Origin: Streptomyces sp. DG1A-41
Lineage (GTDB): Bacteria > Actinomycetota > Actinomycetes > Streptomycetales > Streptomycetaceae
Length of the DNA: 64,000 bases
Direction: 5' to 3'
Assembly (NCBI RefSeq): GCF_037055355.1
Contig: NZ_CP146350.1
Span: 4,549,001 to 4,613,000, forward strand
A program made the position numbers and the translations under genes. A model generated the notes under the pieces. The model was given only the letters and a program-made list of their open reading frames with translations. It did not search any database and was not told the origin of the DNA. Shown here piece by piece: positions 35,449 through 44,302 of this stretch. Every line of letters starts with the position of its first letter. Positions within the stretch are counted from its first letter, which is position 1.

Positions 35449-35812
35449 GAAGAAGGGAATGGGTGTGCGACGGGCGCCGTAGGGTGTCACTCCTGCGGGC
35501 GACCTGCCCGGCCGCCCTGTGGATAACCTGCGGGGGACCCCTGTGGACCAGGGGGATCGCCGCTCCCCGGCCGGGGCGAGCGCCGTACGGTCGGCTTCAG
35601 GTCAACTTCCGGTCGGCTTCGGGTCCGCTTCGGGGCGGCTTCCGCGGTGTGGTGACGGCCACGGCCGGAACCGGCGGAAGGGGCTGTGCCCGGGTGGGCG
35701 GCCTGAGTACCGTGCCCGTGCCGACGTCGCGCAGCGGTGCGCGGGCGGTACGACGCCCCCGCGGCCGGCCGGGCGGACGGAACGACGGACCGGGATCGTG
35801 GAACGGGGCTCA
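35449..35812 (+). promoter_or_regulatory. Upstream region of the DUF5819/HTTM operon with five 11-bp direct repeats
   Basis: 35589-35643 is five head-to-tail 11-mers: GGTCGGCTTCA, GGTCAACTTCC, GGTCGGCTTCG, GGTCCGCTTCG, GGGCGGCTTCC. The 11-bp period equals one helical turn. It recalls PhoP- or SARP-type operators but matches neither consensus well. TGTGGATAA (35518-35526), a DnaA-box-like word, lies upstream. Frames here do not look coding. Confidence 0.55.
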
Positions 35813-36577
35813 ATGGACGCGTACGACGGAGGCTCGAACGCCCGGCACGGGCCGGCCGAGCCGGGTGTGCAGGCCGAGTCGGGCGGGCCTGCCGAGCCGG
35901 TCCCGCCCGCCGAACCACGCGCCGGCATAGCCGCGCTCTCCCTCCGTTACCAGATCGGTGTCGCGCTGGCGCTCGCGGTCGTCGCGGTCGGGGTGTGTGC
36001 GCACCTCGGGATGATGTTCCTGCACGTCGCGCCGCCGAACACCGTCACCAGGGAGCACGGCAAGGCCGTGGACGACTGGATCTATCCGGAGTTCGAGCAG
36101 AACTGGAAGCTCTTCGCGCCGAACCCGCTCCAGCAGAACATCTCCGTCGAGGCCCGTGCCGAGGTCCGGGACGAGGAAGGCGCGATGCTGACCACCGGCT
36201 GGTACGACCTGTCCGCCGAGGACGGCCGGGCCATCGACGGCAACCTGCTGCCCAGCCACACCCAGCAGAACGAGCTGCGCCGCGCCTGGGACTTCTTCCT
36301 CGCGACGCACGACAGCGAGAACCGCCCGGTGGGCCTGCGCGGCTCGCTCTCCGAGTCGTATCTGCGCCGGATCGTGGTGCTGCGCCTCGACCGCGACGAC
36401 GCCCTGCGGGCCACCACCGGGGGTGGCGGTGCCATCGAGCGCGTCCAGGTCCGCTCCCGCACCAGCAACGTGCCCGCGCCTCGGTGGAGCCGGGAGAAGG
36501 TCTCCACGACGCCGGCCTACCGCGAGCTGCCGTGGTGGCCGGTGCCGGAGGACGAGGCCGGGGGTGGCGTGCGGTGA
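35813..36577 (+). CDS. DUF5819 family membrane-anchored protein
   Basis: 254-residue protein. A Pro/Glu-rich N-terminal tail is followed by one membrane helix (about residues 48-72, QIGVALALAVVAVGVCAHLG). The extracytoplasmic domain has Trp-rich motifs: DDWIYPEFEQNWKLFAPNP and GWYDLSAEDGR. No catalytic motif is known. It starts at ATG 35813. The stop overlaps the GTG of the HTTM gene by 4 bp, and the DUF5819/HTTM pairing is common in Streptomyces, implying joint function. Confidence 0.82.
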   Translation: MDAYDGGSNARHGPAEPGVQAESGGPAEPVPPAEPRAGIAALSLRYQIGVALALAVVAVGVCAHLGMMFLHVAPPNTVTREHGKAVDDWIYPEFEQNWKLFAPNPLQQNISVEARAEVRDEEGAMLTTGWYDLSAEDGRAIDGNLLPSHTQQNELRRAWDFFLATHDSENRPVGLRGSLSESYLRRIVVLRLDRDDALRATTGGGGAIERVQVRSRTSNVPAPRWSREKVSTTPAYRELPWWPVPEDEAGGGVR

Positions 36578-37785
36578 ACCGCTTCTCCCTGGCCGTCTCG
36601 CGCGGTATCGCCCGGGTCACCGAGGCCGCCCTCGGCCCGTACCAGACCGCCGTGATCCGCATCGGCTTCAGTGCGACCTGGCTGCTCTTCCTGCTGCGCG
36701 AGTTCCCCCACCGCCACGAGCTCTACGGCCCCGACGGGCCCTGGAGCTGGGATCTCGCCGAGCAGCTGATCCGGACCAACAAGGCCTTCACCACGCTCAT
36801 GTGGTCGGACGGCGGGCTCTGGTTCGAGACCGTCTACCTGCTCGCGATCCTCGCCAGTGCCCTGCTGATGCTGGGCTGGCGCACCCGCACCATGTCGGTG
36901 CTGTTCATGCTCGGCGTGCTGTCGCTCCAGAACCGCAGCGTCTTCATGGGCGACGGCGGCGACAACGTGCTGCACCTGATGTCGATCTACCTGGTGTTCA
37001 CGCGCTGCGCCCAGGTGTGGTCGCTGGACGCCCGGCGGGCCGCGCGCGCCCGGGCGGCACGCGCGCGGGGCGAGCGGGTCACGGACCGGACCGGCCCGGC
37101 CCTGTGGGGTGTGCTCGGCCTCGTACTGGTCGCGGTGACCCTGGCCGGCCGCATGGAGGGCGACTGGTTCATACCGGCGCTGCTGTGGACCGTGTGGGCG
37201 GCGCAGGCCCTGTGGTGGCTGACGGGGCGCCGCGAGCAGCCCGGTGAACCGCGGATCATGCTCGACGTCGTCGCCCACATCGTGCACAACGGCGCCCTGC
37301 TCGTGATCATGGCCGAGGCATGCCTGATCTACGCGACGGCCGGCTGGTACAAGGTCCAGGGCTCCCGCTGGCAGGACGGCACCGCCGTCTACTACCCGCT
37401 CCACCTGGAGTACTTCTCGCCCTGGCCCGGACTCGCCGACCTGCTGTCCGCCAGCGGCACGATGGTGATGCTCGTGACCTACGGGACGGTCCTCGTGCAG
37501 GTCGCCTTCCCGTTCACGCTGTTCAACCGGCGGGTGAAGAACGTCCTGCTGGCCGTCATGATCACCGAGCACGCCGTGATCGCCGTCGTCCTCGGACTGC
37601 CGTTCTTCTCGCTGGCGATGATCGCGGCGGACGCGGTGTTCCTGCCGACGACCTTCCTGCGCCGTCTGGGCGGCCTGGCGGCACGCGCGCGTGACCGGCT
37701 GCTGCGGCGCGGCGGGCCCGCGCCGGCCTCCGAGCAGCACGCCCCCGAGCGCCCCGAGGCCACGCACGTAGGCTTCGGGACATGA
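36574..37785 (+). CDS. HTTM domain membrane protein (vitamin-K-dependent carboxylase-like)
   Basis: 403-residue polytopic protein related to the membrane part of gamma-carboxylases. Features include ALGPYQTAVIRIGFSATWLL, FMGDGGDNVLHLMSIYLVF and AEACLIYATAGWYKVQGSRW, with six or more membrane helices. The soluble carboxylase half is absent, so activity is uncertain. The GTG start at 36574 is coupled to the upstream DUF5819 gene, and the stop overlaps the next ATG (ATGA), making a three-gene operon with trmH. Confidence 0.85.
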   Translation: MNRFSLAVSRGIARVTEAALGPYQTAVIRIGFSATWLLFLLREFPHRHELYGPDGPWSWDLAEQLIRTNKAFTTLMWSDGGLWFETVYLLAILASALLMLGWRTRTMSVLFMLGVLSLQNRSVFMGDGGDNVLHLMSIYLVFTRCAQVWSLDARRAARARAARARGERVTDRTGPALWGVLGLVLVAVTLAGRMEGDWFIPALLWTVWAAQALWWLTGRREQPGEPRIMLDVVAHIVHNGALLVIMAEACLIYATAGWYKVQGSRWQDGTAVYYPLHLEYFSPWPGLADLLSASGTMVMLVTYGTVLVQVAFPFTLFNRRVKNVLLAVMITEHAVIAVVLGLPFFSLAMIAADAVFLPTTFLRRLGGLAARARDRLLRRGGPAPASEQHAPERPEATHVGFGT

Positions 37786-38522
37786 CCGACCCCGTCCCCG
37801 TCTGGCGCCGGCTCGCCGGCAGCGCCGTCCTGCTCGACGGCTTCCACGCCCTCAAGCACGCCGTACGGTTCGGCGCCGAGGTGCCGGTCGCGGTCACCGC
37901 CGACCGGGCGGCCACGCTCGCCCTCGCCGACGAGCTGGCCCCGGACGTGCGGGACGCGCTGGCCGGGCTGCTGACGGAGGTGCCGCACGAGACGTACGCG
38001 TCGTTCGTCCCGCGCCCGCACCCCACAGCCGTGGCGGCCCTGGCCGTACGGCCCTCCCGCGCGTCCAACCTGGAGAAGCTGGCGCACACGCCCCGCACGG
38101 CCCCCGTGGTGGTCCTCGACCACCCGCGCAACCTGGGCAACGCGGGGGCGGTGATCCGCCTGGCCGCCGGCTTCGGGGCGACTGGCGTGGTGACGACGGG
38201 GACGGTCGACCCCTGGCACCCCACGGTCGTCCGCGGTGGCGCCGGACTGCACTTCGCGACGGCGGTGGAGCGGCTGGAGGTGTCCGACCTGCCGTCCGGC
38301 CCGCTGTTCGCGCTGGACCCGGAGGGCGACGACATCCGGGGCATCAAGCTCCCGGACGACGCCGTCCTCGCCTTCGGCTCCGAACGCACCGGCCTGTCGC
38401 CGGACCTCCGCGCGCGTGCGGACCACTTGCTGTCCCTGCCGATGCGCCCCCAGGTCAGCAGCTACAACCTGGCGACGAGCGTGGCGATGACTCTGTACCA
38501 CTGGAGCCGCGGTACGGCCTAG
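37782..38522 (+). CDS. TrmH/SpoU-family RNA 2'-O-methyltransferase
   Basis: 246-residue SPOUT enzyme that methylates ribose in tRNA or rRNA using SAM. The knot motifs are NLGNAGAVIRLAAGFGATGV, AFGSERTGLS and SLPMRPQVSSYNLATSVAMT, complete and in order. The N-terminal substrate-binding part is divergent, so the target nucleotide is not predictable. ATG 37782 overlaps the HTTM stop. The stop overlaps the convergent paaN stop in a shared CTAG. Confidence 0.9.
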   Translation: MTDPVPVWRRLAGSAVLLDGFHALKHAVRFGAEVPVAVTADRAATLALADELAPDVRDALAGLLTEVPHETYASFVPRPHPTAVAALAVRPSRASNLEKLAHTPRTAPVVVLDHPRNLGNAGAVIRLAAGFGATGVVTTGTVDPWHPTVVRGGAGLHFATAVERLEVSDLPSGPLFALDPEGDDIRGIKLPDDAVLAFGSERTGLSPDLRARADHLLSLPMRPQVSSYNLATSVAMTLYHWSRGTA

Positions 38523-40210
38523 GCCTCCCGGCGCACCTCGACCACCCTGAACCGGTTGGCGACGAACGCCCCGTCACACAGCGCCGCACTCGCCGCCGGA
38601 TTACCGCCCGACCCGTGGAAGTCGGAGAACGCGGCCGTCTGGTTCACGTACACCCCACCCGTGAGATTCAGCGACAACTGGGCCGCCTCCTCAAGGCACA
38701 CCTCCCGCACGGCCTGCCCGACCTCCGGGTCGGTCGTGTACGCCCCGACGGTCATCGCGCCCTTCTCACGGATGGTCCGCCGCAACAACTGAGCCGCGTC
38801 CGCCGCCGAGTCGACCGCCACGGCGAAGGACACCGGCCCGAAGCACTCGCTCATGTACGCGGCCTCCGCGTCCGGCTTGGCCCCGTCCAGCTTCACGATC
38901 ACCGGCGTACGGACGACCGCACCCGGGAAGTCCGGGTTGGTGATCTCCCGGGAGGCCAGGGCGACTTCGCCCAGCCCCGCCGCGGCCTCCAGCCGGGCCT
39001 TCACGTCCGGGTTGACGATCGCACCCAGGAGCGCGTTCGCCCGGGCGTCGTCGCCCAGCAGCCCGTCGACCGCCTTGGCGAGGTCGGCGACCACCTCGTC
39101 GTACGACTTGGGGCCCTGGTCCGTGGAGATGCCCTCGCGCGGGACCAGCAGGTTCTGCGGGGTCGTGCACATCTGGCCGCTGTACAGGGACAGCGAGAAC
39201 GCCAGGTTGGAGAGCATGCCCTTGTAGTCGGACGTGGAGTGGACGACGACCGTGTTGACGCCGGCCTTCTCCGTGTAGACCTGCGCCTGGCGGGCGTTGG
39301 CCTCCAGCCAGTCGCCGAACTCGGTCGAGCCCGTGTAGTCGATGATCCGGATCTCGGGACGCAGCGCGAGAGTCTTGGCGATGCCCTCGCCGGGGCGCTC
39401 CGCGGCCAGCGCGATCAGGTTCGGGTCGAAGCCGGTCTCGGCGAGCACCTCGCGTGCGACCTGCACCGTGAGCGCGAGCGGCAGCACCGCGCGCGGGTGG
39501 GGCTTGACCAGGACCGCGTTGCCGGTGGCGAGGGAGGCGAACAGGCCGGGGTAGCCGTTCCACGTCGGGAAGGTGTTGCAGCCGATCACCAGGCCGATGC
39601 CGCGCGGGACCGGCGTGAACTGCTTGGTCATGGCCAGCGGGTCGCGCTTGCCCTGCGGCTTGGTCCATTCCGCCGTGTCGGGCGTGCGCACCTGCTCCAC
39701 GTACGCGTACGCCACCGCCTCCAGGCCGCGGTCCTGCGCGTGCGGCCCGCCTGCCTGGAACGCCATCATGAACGCCTGCCCGGAGGTGTGCATGACCGCG
39801 TGCGCGAACTCGTGCGTCCGGTCGTTGATCCGCTTGAGGATCTCCAGGCAGACCACCGCGCGCTGCTCCGCGCCCGCGTCCCGCCAGGCCCGCTGCCCGG
39901 CCTTCATGGCGGGCAGCAGCACATCGAGGTCCGCGTGCGGGTACGTCACGCCCAGGTCGATGCCGTACGGGGACGTCTCACCGCCCACCCAGTCGTCCGT
40001 GCCCGGCTGGCCGAGGTCGAGGCGGGTGCCGAGCAGGGCGTCGAAGGCGGCCTTGCCCGCGGCCGCGTCCAGGCTGCCGTTCTCCCCGTAGGCCTTGGGG
40101 TGCTCGGGGTGCGGGGACCAGTACGCGCGCGTGCGGATCGCTTCCAGCGCCTGGTCGAGGGTGGACCGGTGCCGGGCGATCAGCTCGTGCGCCGAGAGTG
40201 CGGCGGTCAT
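38519..40210 (-). CDS. paaN: Phenylacetic acid degradation protein PaaN (aldehyde-dehydrogenase fold)
   Basis: 563-residue PaaN-family protein. The NAD-binding fold includes IGLVIGCNTFPTWNGYPGLF, the coenzyme loop IIDYTGSTEFGDWLEANARQ and the nucleophile Cys in YSGQMCTTPQNLL. Members open the oxepin ring or oxidise aldehydes in phenylacetyl-CoA catabolism. The ATG at 40210 lies 161 bp from the divergent hydroxyacyl-CoA dehydrogenase gene, with a TetR-type operator between. Confidence 0.9.
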   Translation of the reverse strand: MTAALSAHELIARHRSTLDQALEAIRTRAYWSPHPEHPKAYGENGSLDAAAGKAAFDALLGTRLDLGQPGTDDWVGGETSPYGIDLGVTYPHADLDVLLPAMKAGQRAWRDAGAEQRAVVCLEILKRINDRTHEFAHAVMHTSGQAFMMAFQAGGPHAQDRGLEAVAYAYVEQVRTPDTAEWTKPQGKRDPLAMTKQFTPVPRGIGLVIGCNTFPTWNGYPGLFASLATGNAVLVKPHPRAVLPLALTVQVAREVLAETGFDPNLIALAAERPGEGIAKTLALRPEIRIIDYTGSTEFGDWLEANARQAQVYTEKAGVNTVVVHSTSDYKGMLSNLAFSLSLYSGQMCTTPQNLLVPREGISTDQGPKSYDEVVADLAKAVDGLLGDDARANALLGAIVNPDVKARLEAAAGLGEVALASREITNPDFPGAVVRTPVIVKLDGAKPDAEAAYMSECFGPVSFAVAVDSAADAAQLLRRTIREKGAMTVGAYTTDPEVGQAVREVCLEEAAQLSLNLTGGVYVNQTAAFSDFHGSGGNPAASAALCDGAFVANRFRVVEVRREA

Positions 40211-40299
40211 GGGTGACCAACTCCTCGTCTCAAGAACTCTTCGTCGAGTTCATGACCTGGGCGGAAACCTGGGCAGGAACACTCGGACAGAGCTAGAGT

Positions 40300-40319
40300 A
40301 ACCGAACGATCGGTCGGTT
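40300..40319. promoter_or_regulatory. PaaR-type operator in the paaN/hydroxyacyl-CoA dehydrogenase divergent region
   Basis: The near-perfect palindrome AACCGAACGATCGGTCGGTT is placed between both divergent starts. The TetR regulator encoded at 41885 is the natural candidate ligand. A second copy (ACCGAACAATCGGTAGGT) precedes the bkd operon at 43076-43093. Confidence 0.65.
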
Positions 40320-40370
40320 CAAGGGGGTCCGCCGCATCTGTGGAAAACCCCGTGCGGGAGGATCGCGCAC

Positions 40371-41888
40371 ATGACAGCACTCGACCTCAGCAGCCCTGTG
40401 GCCGTCGTCGGCACCGGCACGATGGGCCAGGGAATCGCCCAGGTCGCGCTGGTCGCGGGCCATCCCGTGCGGCTGTACGACGCCCTCCCCGGGCGGGCGC
40501 GGGAGGCCGCCGACGCGATCGGGGCCCGACTGGACCGGCTCGTCGAGAAGGACCGGCTCACCGGCGCCGACCGGGACGCCGCCCGCGCCCGGCTGCTGCC
40601 CGCCGAGAACCTCTCCGAGCTGGCGGACTGCGCCCTGGTCGTGGAGGCGGTCCTGGAGCGGCTGGACGTCAAACAGGACCTGTTCCGCGAGCTGGAGGGC
40701 ATCGTCGACGACGACTGCCTGCTCGCCACCAACACCTCGTCCTTGTCCGTCACCGCCGTCGGCGGCGCCCTGCGCGTCCCCGGCCGCTTCGTCGGCCTGC
40801 ACTTCTTCAACCCCGCGCCGCTGCTGCCGCTGGTCGAGGTCGTCTCCGGGTTCGCCACGGACGTCACGTACGCCACGCGCGCGTACGAGACCGCCCGCGC
40901 CTGGGGCAAGACGCCGGTCGCCTGCGCGGACACTCCGGGCTTCATCGTCAACCGCATCGCCCGGCCCTTCTACGCCGAGGCCTTCGCGGTCTACGAGGCG
41001 CAGGGCGCCGACCCGGCCACCATCGACGCCGTGCTGCGCGAGTCGGGCGGCTTCAGGATGGGTGCGTTCGAGCTGACCGACCTGATCGGCCAGGACGTCA
41101 ACGAGTCCGTCACGCGGTCGGTCTGGCGGTCCTTCTTCCAGGACGTGCGCTTCACGCCGTCCCTCGCCCAGCGGCGCCTGGTCGAGTCCGGCCGGCTGGG
41201 CCGCAAGACCGGCCACGGCTGGTACGACCACCGGGACGGCGCCGAGCGCCCCGACCCGGACACCGCAGAGCAGCGGCAGCCGCCCGCTTACGTCGTCGCC
41301 GAGGGCGACCTGGGCCCCGCCGGTGACCTGCTCGCGCTGATCCGGGAGGCCGGCATCCCGGTCCGCGACGAGGACGAGGACAACGGCACCCGCCTGGTGC
41401 TGCCGGGCGGCGGCCAGCTCGTCCTCGCCGACGGGCAGACCTCCGTGGAGTTCCGGGACGTCGTCTACTTCGACCTCGCCCTGGACTACCGCAAGGCGAC
41501 CCGGATCGCCCTGTCCGCCTCCCAGGACACCTCCCCGCGGACCCTCGCCGAGGCCACCGGCCTGTTCCAGGCGCTCGGCAAGAAGGTGAGCGTCATCGGC
41601 GACGTCCCCGGCATGATCGTCGCCCGGACGGTCGCGCGGATCATCGACCTGGCGCACGACGCCGTCGCCAAGGGCGTGGCCACCGAGGAGGACATCGACA
41701 CCGCGATGCGCCTCGGCGTCAACTACCCCCTGGGCCCCTTCGAGTGGAGCCGCCGGCTGGGCCGCTCCTGGGCCTACGCGCTCCTGGACGACCTCCACCT
41801 GCGCGACCCCTCGGGGCGTTACGCGCCGTCCCTCGCGCTGTACCGCCACGCCCACGCCTCCGACAAGCGGGAGGGCACAGCCTCATGA
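40371..41888 (+). CDS. 3-hydroxyacyl-CoA dehydrogenase, phenylacetate type (PaaH-like)
   Basis: 505-residue cytosolic enzyme oxidising 3-hydroxyadipyl-CoA or similar with NAD. The Rossmann motif is VAVVGTGTMGQGIAQVAL (residues 10-27). The catalytic His lies in GLHFFNPAPLLPLVEVVSG, and DTPGFIVNRIARPFYAEA closes the first domain. A second HCDH C-terminal copy covers residues 405-490 (DVPGMIVARTVARIIDLAHD). It is divergent from paaN and overlaps the PaaR-type gene by ATGA, so the three belong to one catabolic unit. Confidence 0.9.
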   Translation: MTALDLSSPVAVVGTGTMGQGIAQVALVAGHPVRLYDALPGRAREAADAIGARLDRLVEKDRLTGADRDAARARLLPAENLSELADCALVVEAVLERLDVKQDLFRELEGIVDDDCLLATNTSSLSVTAVGGALRVPGRFVGLHFFNPAPLLPLVEVVSGFATDVTYATRAYETARAWGKTPVACADTPGFIVNRIARPFYAEAFAVYEAQGADPATIDAVLRESGGFRMGAFELTDLIGQDVNESVTRSVWRSFFQDVRFTPSLAQRRLVESGRLGRKTGHGWYDHRDGAERPDPDTAEQRQPPAYVVAEGDLGPAGDLLALIREAGIPVRDEDEDNGTRLVLPGGGQLVLADGQTSVEFRDVVYFDLALDYRKATRIALSASQDTSPRTLAEATGLFQALGKKVSVIGDVPGMIVARTVARIIDLAHDAVAKGVATEEDIDTAMRLGVNYPLGPFEWSRRLGRSWAYALLDDLHLRDPSGRYAPSLALYRHAHASDKREGTAS

Positions 41889-42475
41889 CCACCGCCAAAC
41901 GCGACACCTACACGCCGGACACCCTGCTGTCCGTCGCCGTCCGGGTGTTCAACGAGCGCGGCTACGACGGCACCTCCATGGAGCACCTCTCCAAGGCGGC
42001 CGGCATCTCCAAGTCGTCGATCTACCACCACGTCACCGGCAAGGAGGAGCTGCTGCGCCGGGCCGTGAGCCGGGCCCTGGACGGCCTGTTCGGGATCCTC
42101 GACGAGGAGCACGCGCGCGTGGGGCGCGCCGCCGAGCGTCTGGAGTACGTCGTCCGGCGCATGGTGGAGGTGCTCATAGCCGAGCTGCCCTATGTGACCC
42201 TCCTGCTGCGCGTGCGCGGCAACACGGACACCGAGCGCTGGGCCCTGGAGCGCCGCCGCGAGTTCGACCACCGGGTCGCCGACCTGCTCAAGGCCGCCGC
42301 GGCGGACGGGGACGTGCGCGGCGACATAGAGGTCCGGCTGGTGACCCGGCTGGTCTTCGGCATGATCAACTCGATCGTCGAGTGGTACCGGCCGGACGTG
42401 CGGGGCATGAGCGAGCGCGAGGTGGCCGACGCGGTGGTGCAGCTGGCGTTCGGGGGCCTGCGCAAAGCCGGATGA
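41885..42475 (+). CDS. TetR-family repressor of phenylacetate catabolism (PaaR-like)
   Basis: 196-residue TetR regulator. The HTH is TSMEHLSKAAGISKSSIYHH. Its ATG (41885) overlaps the hydroxyacyl-CoA dehydrogenase stop by 4 bp. PaaR-type repressors are released by phenylacetyl-CoA; this assignment rests on the neighbourhood plus matching operators at 40300 and 43076. It ends 2 bp before the convergent bkdR-like stop. Confidence 0.8.
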   Translation: MTTAKRDTYTPDTLLSVAVRVFNERGYDGTSMEHLSKAAGISKSSIYHHVTGKEELLRRAVSRALDGLFGILDEEHARVGRAAERLEYVVRRMVEVLIAELPYVTLLLRVRGNTDTERWALERRREFDHRVADLLKAAAADGDVRGDIEVRLVTRLVFGMINSIVEWYRPDVRGMSEREVADAVVQLAFGGLRKAG

Positions 42476-42476
42476 C

Positions 42477-42974
42477 TCACCCCTGCGGCTCCAGGTCCTC
42501 CTCCTCGAACACCAGCAGCGTGCGCGTGCTGAGCACCTGCTCGATCGCCTGGAGCCGGGTCAGCACCAGCTCGCGCAGCGCCCGGTTGTCGGACACGTGC
42601 ACCAGCAGCAGCACGTCGAAATCCCCTCCCACCAGGGCGATGTGGGAGGCGCCGGGCAGCTGTCTGAGTTCCTCGCGCACCGTGCGCCAGGAGTTCTGCA
42701 CGATCTTCAGGGTGATATAGGCGGACGTCCCCTGACCTGCCCGTTCGTGGTTGACGCGGGCGCCGAAGCCGCGGATGACACCGTCCTCGACGAGCCGGTT
42801 GATACGGGCGTAGGCGTTGGCGCGCGAGACGTGGACGCGCTCGGCGACCGACCGTATCGAGGCGCGGCCGTCCGCCTGGAGCATGCGCAGGATGTCCTGG
42901 TCGATGGCGTCCAGCGGACGCGGCGGCGGCGGGCCGCTGTCGTCCTGGCTTTCGGCCATTTGTTCAGATGCCAC
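42477..42974 (-). CDS. bkdR: Lrp/AsnC-family regulator of the bkd operon
   Basis: 165-residue Lrp-type regulator. The HTH is LDAIDQDILRMLQADGRASI and VAERVHVSRANAYARINRLV. The C-terminal RAM sensor domain has VGGDFDVLLLVHVSDNRALR. Lrp-type BkdR proteins respond to branched-chain amino or keto acids. GTG 42974 has GGGAGG 9 nt upstream and is preferred over ATGs at 42995 and 42959, which lack a site. It is divergent from the E1alpha gene with large inverted repeats between. Confidence 0.85.
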   Translation of the reverse strand: MASEQMAESQDDSGPPPPRPLDAIDQDILRMLQADGRASIRSVAERVHVSRANAYARINRLVEDGVIRGFGARVNHERAGQGTSAYITLKIVQNSWRTVREELRQLPGASHIALVGGDFDVLLLVHVSDNRALRELVLTRLQAIEQVLSTRTLLVFEEEDLEPQG

Positions 42975-43012
42975 CTGCGCCCGCCTCCCTACCATGGACG
43001 TACTGCGTCCAT

Positions 43013-43048
43013 CTCAGGCTGTGGAGAACCGTTTGTCCACAGCCTGAG
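43013..43048. promoter_or_regulatory. Perfect 13-bp inverted repeat in the bkdR/bkdA intergenic region
   Basis: CTCAGGCTGTGGA (43013-43025) is exactly inverted at 43036-43048, with a 10-nt spacer. TTGTCCACA (43033-43041) is also a DnaA-box word. A shorter repeat, TGGACG at 42995-43000 and CGTCCA at 43006-43011, lies beside it. The position suits a dimeric Lrp operator. Confidence 0.55.
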
Positions 43049-43075
43049 GCCACCCGTAGCCAAAATGTGCCGACG

Positions 43076-43093
43076 ACCGAACAATCGGTAGGT
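43076..43093. promoter_or_regulatory. Second PaaR-type palindrome, in the first bkd operon leader
   Basis: ACCGAACAATCGGTAGGT differs from the core of the 40300 site by 2 bases of 18. It lies 58 bp upstream of the E1alpha ATG, so it may overlap the promoter. Confidence 0.55.
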
Positions 43094-43150
43094 GAGGCGC
43101 ATCACAGCCGACGCGCCTGCACGAAGCCGCTCCCACGAGGAGGTGCCGTC

Positions 43151-44302
43151 ATGACGGTCATGGAGCAGCGGGACGCGTACCGGCCGACCCCGCCGCCCGC
43201 CTGGCAGCCCCGCACGGACCCCGCGCCGCTGCTGCCCGACGCCGATCCGTACCGCGTCCTCGGCACCGAGGCGGCCGCGAAGGCCGACCCGGAGCTGCTG
43301 CGGACGCTGTACGCCCAGCTGGTCCGCGGTCGCCGCTACAACGCGCAGGCCACCGCGCTCACCAAGCAGGGCCGCCTCGCCGTCTACCCCTCCTCCACCG
43401 GCCAGGAGGCCTGCCAGATCGCCGCCGCGCTCGTGCTGGAGGAGCGGGACTGGCTCTTCCCCAGCTACCGAGACACGCTCGCCGTCGTGGCCCGCGGCGT
43501 GGACCCCGTCGAGGCGCTCACGCTGCTGCGCGGCGACTGGCACACCGGCTACGACCCGTACGCACACCGGGTCGCCCCCCTGTGCACCCCGCTCGCCACC
43601 CAGCTGCCGCACGCCGTGGGCCTCGCGCACGCCGCCCGCCTCAAGGGCGACGACGTGGTCGTGCTCGCCATGGTCGGCGACGGCGGCACCAGCGAGGGCG
43701 ACTTCCACGAGGCGCTGAACTTCGCCGCCGTCTGGCAGGCCCCCGTCGTCTTCCTGGTGCAGAACAACGGCTTCGCGATCTCCGTCCCGCTCGCCAAGCA
43801 GACCGCGGCCCCGTCGCTGGCCCACAAGGCCGTCGGCTACGGCATGCCCGGCCGCCTGGTCGACGGCAACGACGCCGCCGCCGTGCACGAGGTGCTGAGC
43901 GACGCCGTACGGCACGCGCGCGCGGGCGGCGGGCCCACCCTCGTCGAGGCGATCACCTACCGCGTCGACGCCCACACCAACGCCGACGACGCGACCCGCT
44001 ACCGCGGCGACGCCGAGGTCGAGACCTGGCGCGAGCACGACCCGATCCGGCTTCTGGAGCGGCAGCTGACCGCGCGCGGCCTGCTCGACGAGGCCGGAAA
44101 GCAGGCTGCACGGGACGCCGCCGAGGCGATGGCCGCCGACCTGCGCGCGCACATGAACCAGGACCCGGTGCTCGACCCCATGGACCTGTTCGCCCACGTC
44201 TACGCGGAGCCCACCGCCCAACTGCGCGACCAGCGGGAGCAGTTGCGGGCCGAGCTGGAGGCCGCTGCCGAGGCCGCACCGGAAGGGGGGACGCACCGAT
44301 GA
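43151..44302 (+). CDS. Branched-chain 2-oxoacid dehydrogenase E1 alpha subunit (first operon)
   Basis: 383-residue thiamine-diphosphate subunit that decarboxylates branched 2-oxo acids. The TPP motif runs from GDGGTSEGDFHEALNF to FLVQNN. The phosphorylation-loop-like YRVDAHTNADDATRYRGDAE is present. ATG 43151 has GAGGAGG 8 nt upstream. The stop overlaps the E1 beta ATG (ATGA), giving a coupled E1alpha-E1beta-E2 operon. Products feed branched fatty-acid and polyketide starters in Streptomyces. Confidence 0.92.
   Translation: MTVMEQRDAYRPTPPPAWQPRTDPAPLLPDADPYRVLGTEAAAKADPELLRTLYAQLVRGRRYNAQATALTKQGRLAVYPSSTGQEACQIAAALVLEERDWLFPSYRDTLAVVARGVDPVEALTLLRGDWHTGYDPYAHRVAPLCTPLATQLPHAVGLAHAARLKGDDVVVLAMVGDGGTSEGDFHEALNFAAVWQAPVVFLVQNNGFAISVPLAKQTAAPSLAHKAVGYGMPGRLVDGNDAAAVHEVLSDAVRHARAGGGPTLVEAITYRVDAHTNADDATRYRGDAEVETWREHDPIRLLERQLTARGLLDEAGKQAARDAAEAMAADLRAHMNQDPVLDPMDLFAHVYAEPTAQLRDQREQLRAELEAAAEAAPEGGTHR

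Noticed and set aside
35589..35643. PHO box
   Set aside because: The 11-bp period fits, but the units lack the GTTCAC core expected for PhoP.
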